Source: Oscillospiraceae bacterium
Lineage (GTDB): Bacteria > Bacillota > Clostridia > Oscillospirales > Oscillospiraceae
Direction of reading: 5' to 3'
DNA length: 6,711 nucleotides
Assembly (NCBI GenBank): GCA_017480395.1
Contig: JAFVAS010000137.1
Location: 1 to 6,711, forward strand
Part shown: one piece after another, positions 6,199 through 6,711 of the stretch
Position numbering within the stretch: position 1 is the first letter of the stretch
How the letters are laid out: every line of letters begins with the position of its first letter
Notes under the pieces: model-generated
The model's database searches: none
Told to the model about the DNA's origin: nothing
The model's input: the letters and a program-made list of their open reading frames with translations, nothing else
Program-made: the position numbers and the translations under genes

Positions 6199-6711
6199 GA
6201 TCGCACCGAACTGCTGGTGCATCGCTGGGAGGACCAGCGCACCATCAAGAACCTGATGGGCAAGCTGGCCAACCTGACCCTGCTCAACCGGGAGGGAGAG
6301 ATCTTCGACCGGTTCTGGAGCCGCGCCGAGGACGTCTGCCTCGGCTTCAACGACGGCTACTACGTCGGCGCCCAGGCCGTCGCCGGCTATTACCGGGCCG
6401 CGGCGGAGCGCAACCTGCTGGTGGCAAAGCTCTTGCAGGCCAAATTCCCCGAGCAGCTGGGGGGCAAGTCCGACGCCGAGATCGACGGCGTCGGCCCCTT
6501 CAAGGTGGAGCCCCTCTACAACCCCCTGATCGAGGTCGCCGGAGACGGCAAGACCGCCAAGGGCCTCTGGTCCTGCCAGGGGGCCCACAACGAGGTGGGC
6601 ACCGCCGGGCCGGTGGCCAACTGGACGTGGGGCTATTTCGCCGCCGACTTCATCCGGGAGGATGACGGCTGGAGGATTTGGCACCTGCTGCGGGTCAACG
6701 ACGTGGACTGC
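6196..6711 (+). CDS. SnoaL/NTF2-like family protein, 3' end beyond the window
   Basis: An open frame of 172 codons runs from ATG 6196 to the last base without a stop, so the gene is cut by the window edge. The protein has no signal peptide or membrane segment and is probably cytoplasmic. The first helix (WEDQRTIKNLMGKLANLTLL, 11-30), the following aromatic-rich stretch (IFDRFWS, VCLGFNDGYYVG) and the late strands (AKGLWSCQGA, NWTWGYFAADFI, DDGWRIWHLLRV) fit the cone-shaped alpha+beta fold of SnoaL-like/NTF2 proteins. That fold serves dehydratases, isomerases, cyclases and non-catalytic ligand binders, so the reaction cannot be named. The Tyr and Asp of the SnoaL-type bile acid dehydratase BaiE do not appear conserved when the first helices are aligned from memory (L24 and L29 here). 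The gene follows the transporter operon by 72 bases with a terminator-like hairpin between. A link to handling the imported compound is speculation. The family call is moderately sure, the reading frame very sure. Confidence 0.78.
   Translation, partial: MDRTELLVHRWEDQRTIKNLMGKLANLTLLNREGEIFDRFWSRAEDVCLGFNDGYYVGAQAVAGYYRAAAERNLLVAKLLQAKFPEQLGGKSDAEIDGVGPFKVEPLYNPLIEVAGDGKTAKGLWSCQGAHNEVGTAGPVANWTWGYFAADFIREDDGWRIWHLLRVNDVDC

Noticed and set aside
5562..6665. A 367-codon + strand frame covering the end of oppC and most of the NTF2-like gene
   Set aside because: It is Arg/Pro/Gly/His-rich low-complexity protein, passes through the terminator, and conflicts with two better-supported genes in other frames.
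6196..6711. Assignment of the last gene as a bile acid 7alpha-dehydratase (BaiE)
   Set aside because: The general fold is similar, but the catalytic Tyr and Asp positions appear to be leucines, and no other bai genes are present.

Overview
The window holds one transport locus and the beginning of a further gene, all on the + strand. Coding DNA is very GC-rich with mostly C- or G-ending codons, yet the genes carry strong AAGGAGG-type ribosome binding sites and close operon packing. With the alanine/proline-rich lipoprotein linker, this best fits a GC-rich anaerobic Firmicute (Clostridia, Oscillospiraceae-like, possibly gut). That placement is an inference from composition and protein style; no taxonomic marker is present.

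Layout: 6-1826 is an extracytoplasmic substrate-binding lipoprotein of the peptide-binding SBP_bac_5 family, whose true start may lie just left of the window. A 181-base gap (1827-2007) holds a 16-bp terminator-like hairpin and a smaller GC hairpin. Then come two ATPases and two permeases packed almost without gaps: OppD-type (2008-3033), OppF-type (3030-4172, 4-base ATGA overlap), OppB-type (4185-5138) and OppC-type (5152-6123). The last two junctions reuse the TAA stop as part of the ribosome binding site (TAAGGAGG). A second hairpin with a T-tract follows (6141-6173). Only 22 bases after it, at 6196, a gene for a SnoaL/NTF2-like protein starts and runs open off the right edge.

Together the five transporter genes encode a complete Opp/Dpp-type importer: the lipoprotein captures a solute outside the membrane, the OppB/OppC pair forms the pore, and the OppD/OppF pair hydrolyses ATP. 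The solute (oligopeptide, dipeptide or another compound) cannot be read from the sequence. The hairpin after the binding-protein gene suggests that this protein is made in excess over the membrane parts. The NTF2-like gene may lie on read-through from the transporter operon; its function is unknown.

I see no mobile element, CRISPR array, tRNA or rRNA, and no convincing new system. The most notable points are the NTF2-like neighbour placed behind a terminator without room for its own promoter, identical four-cysteine motifs in both ATPases, a long OppF N-terminal extension with an altered Walker B context, a degenerate EAA loop in OppC, and a cysteine-rich binding protein.
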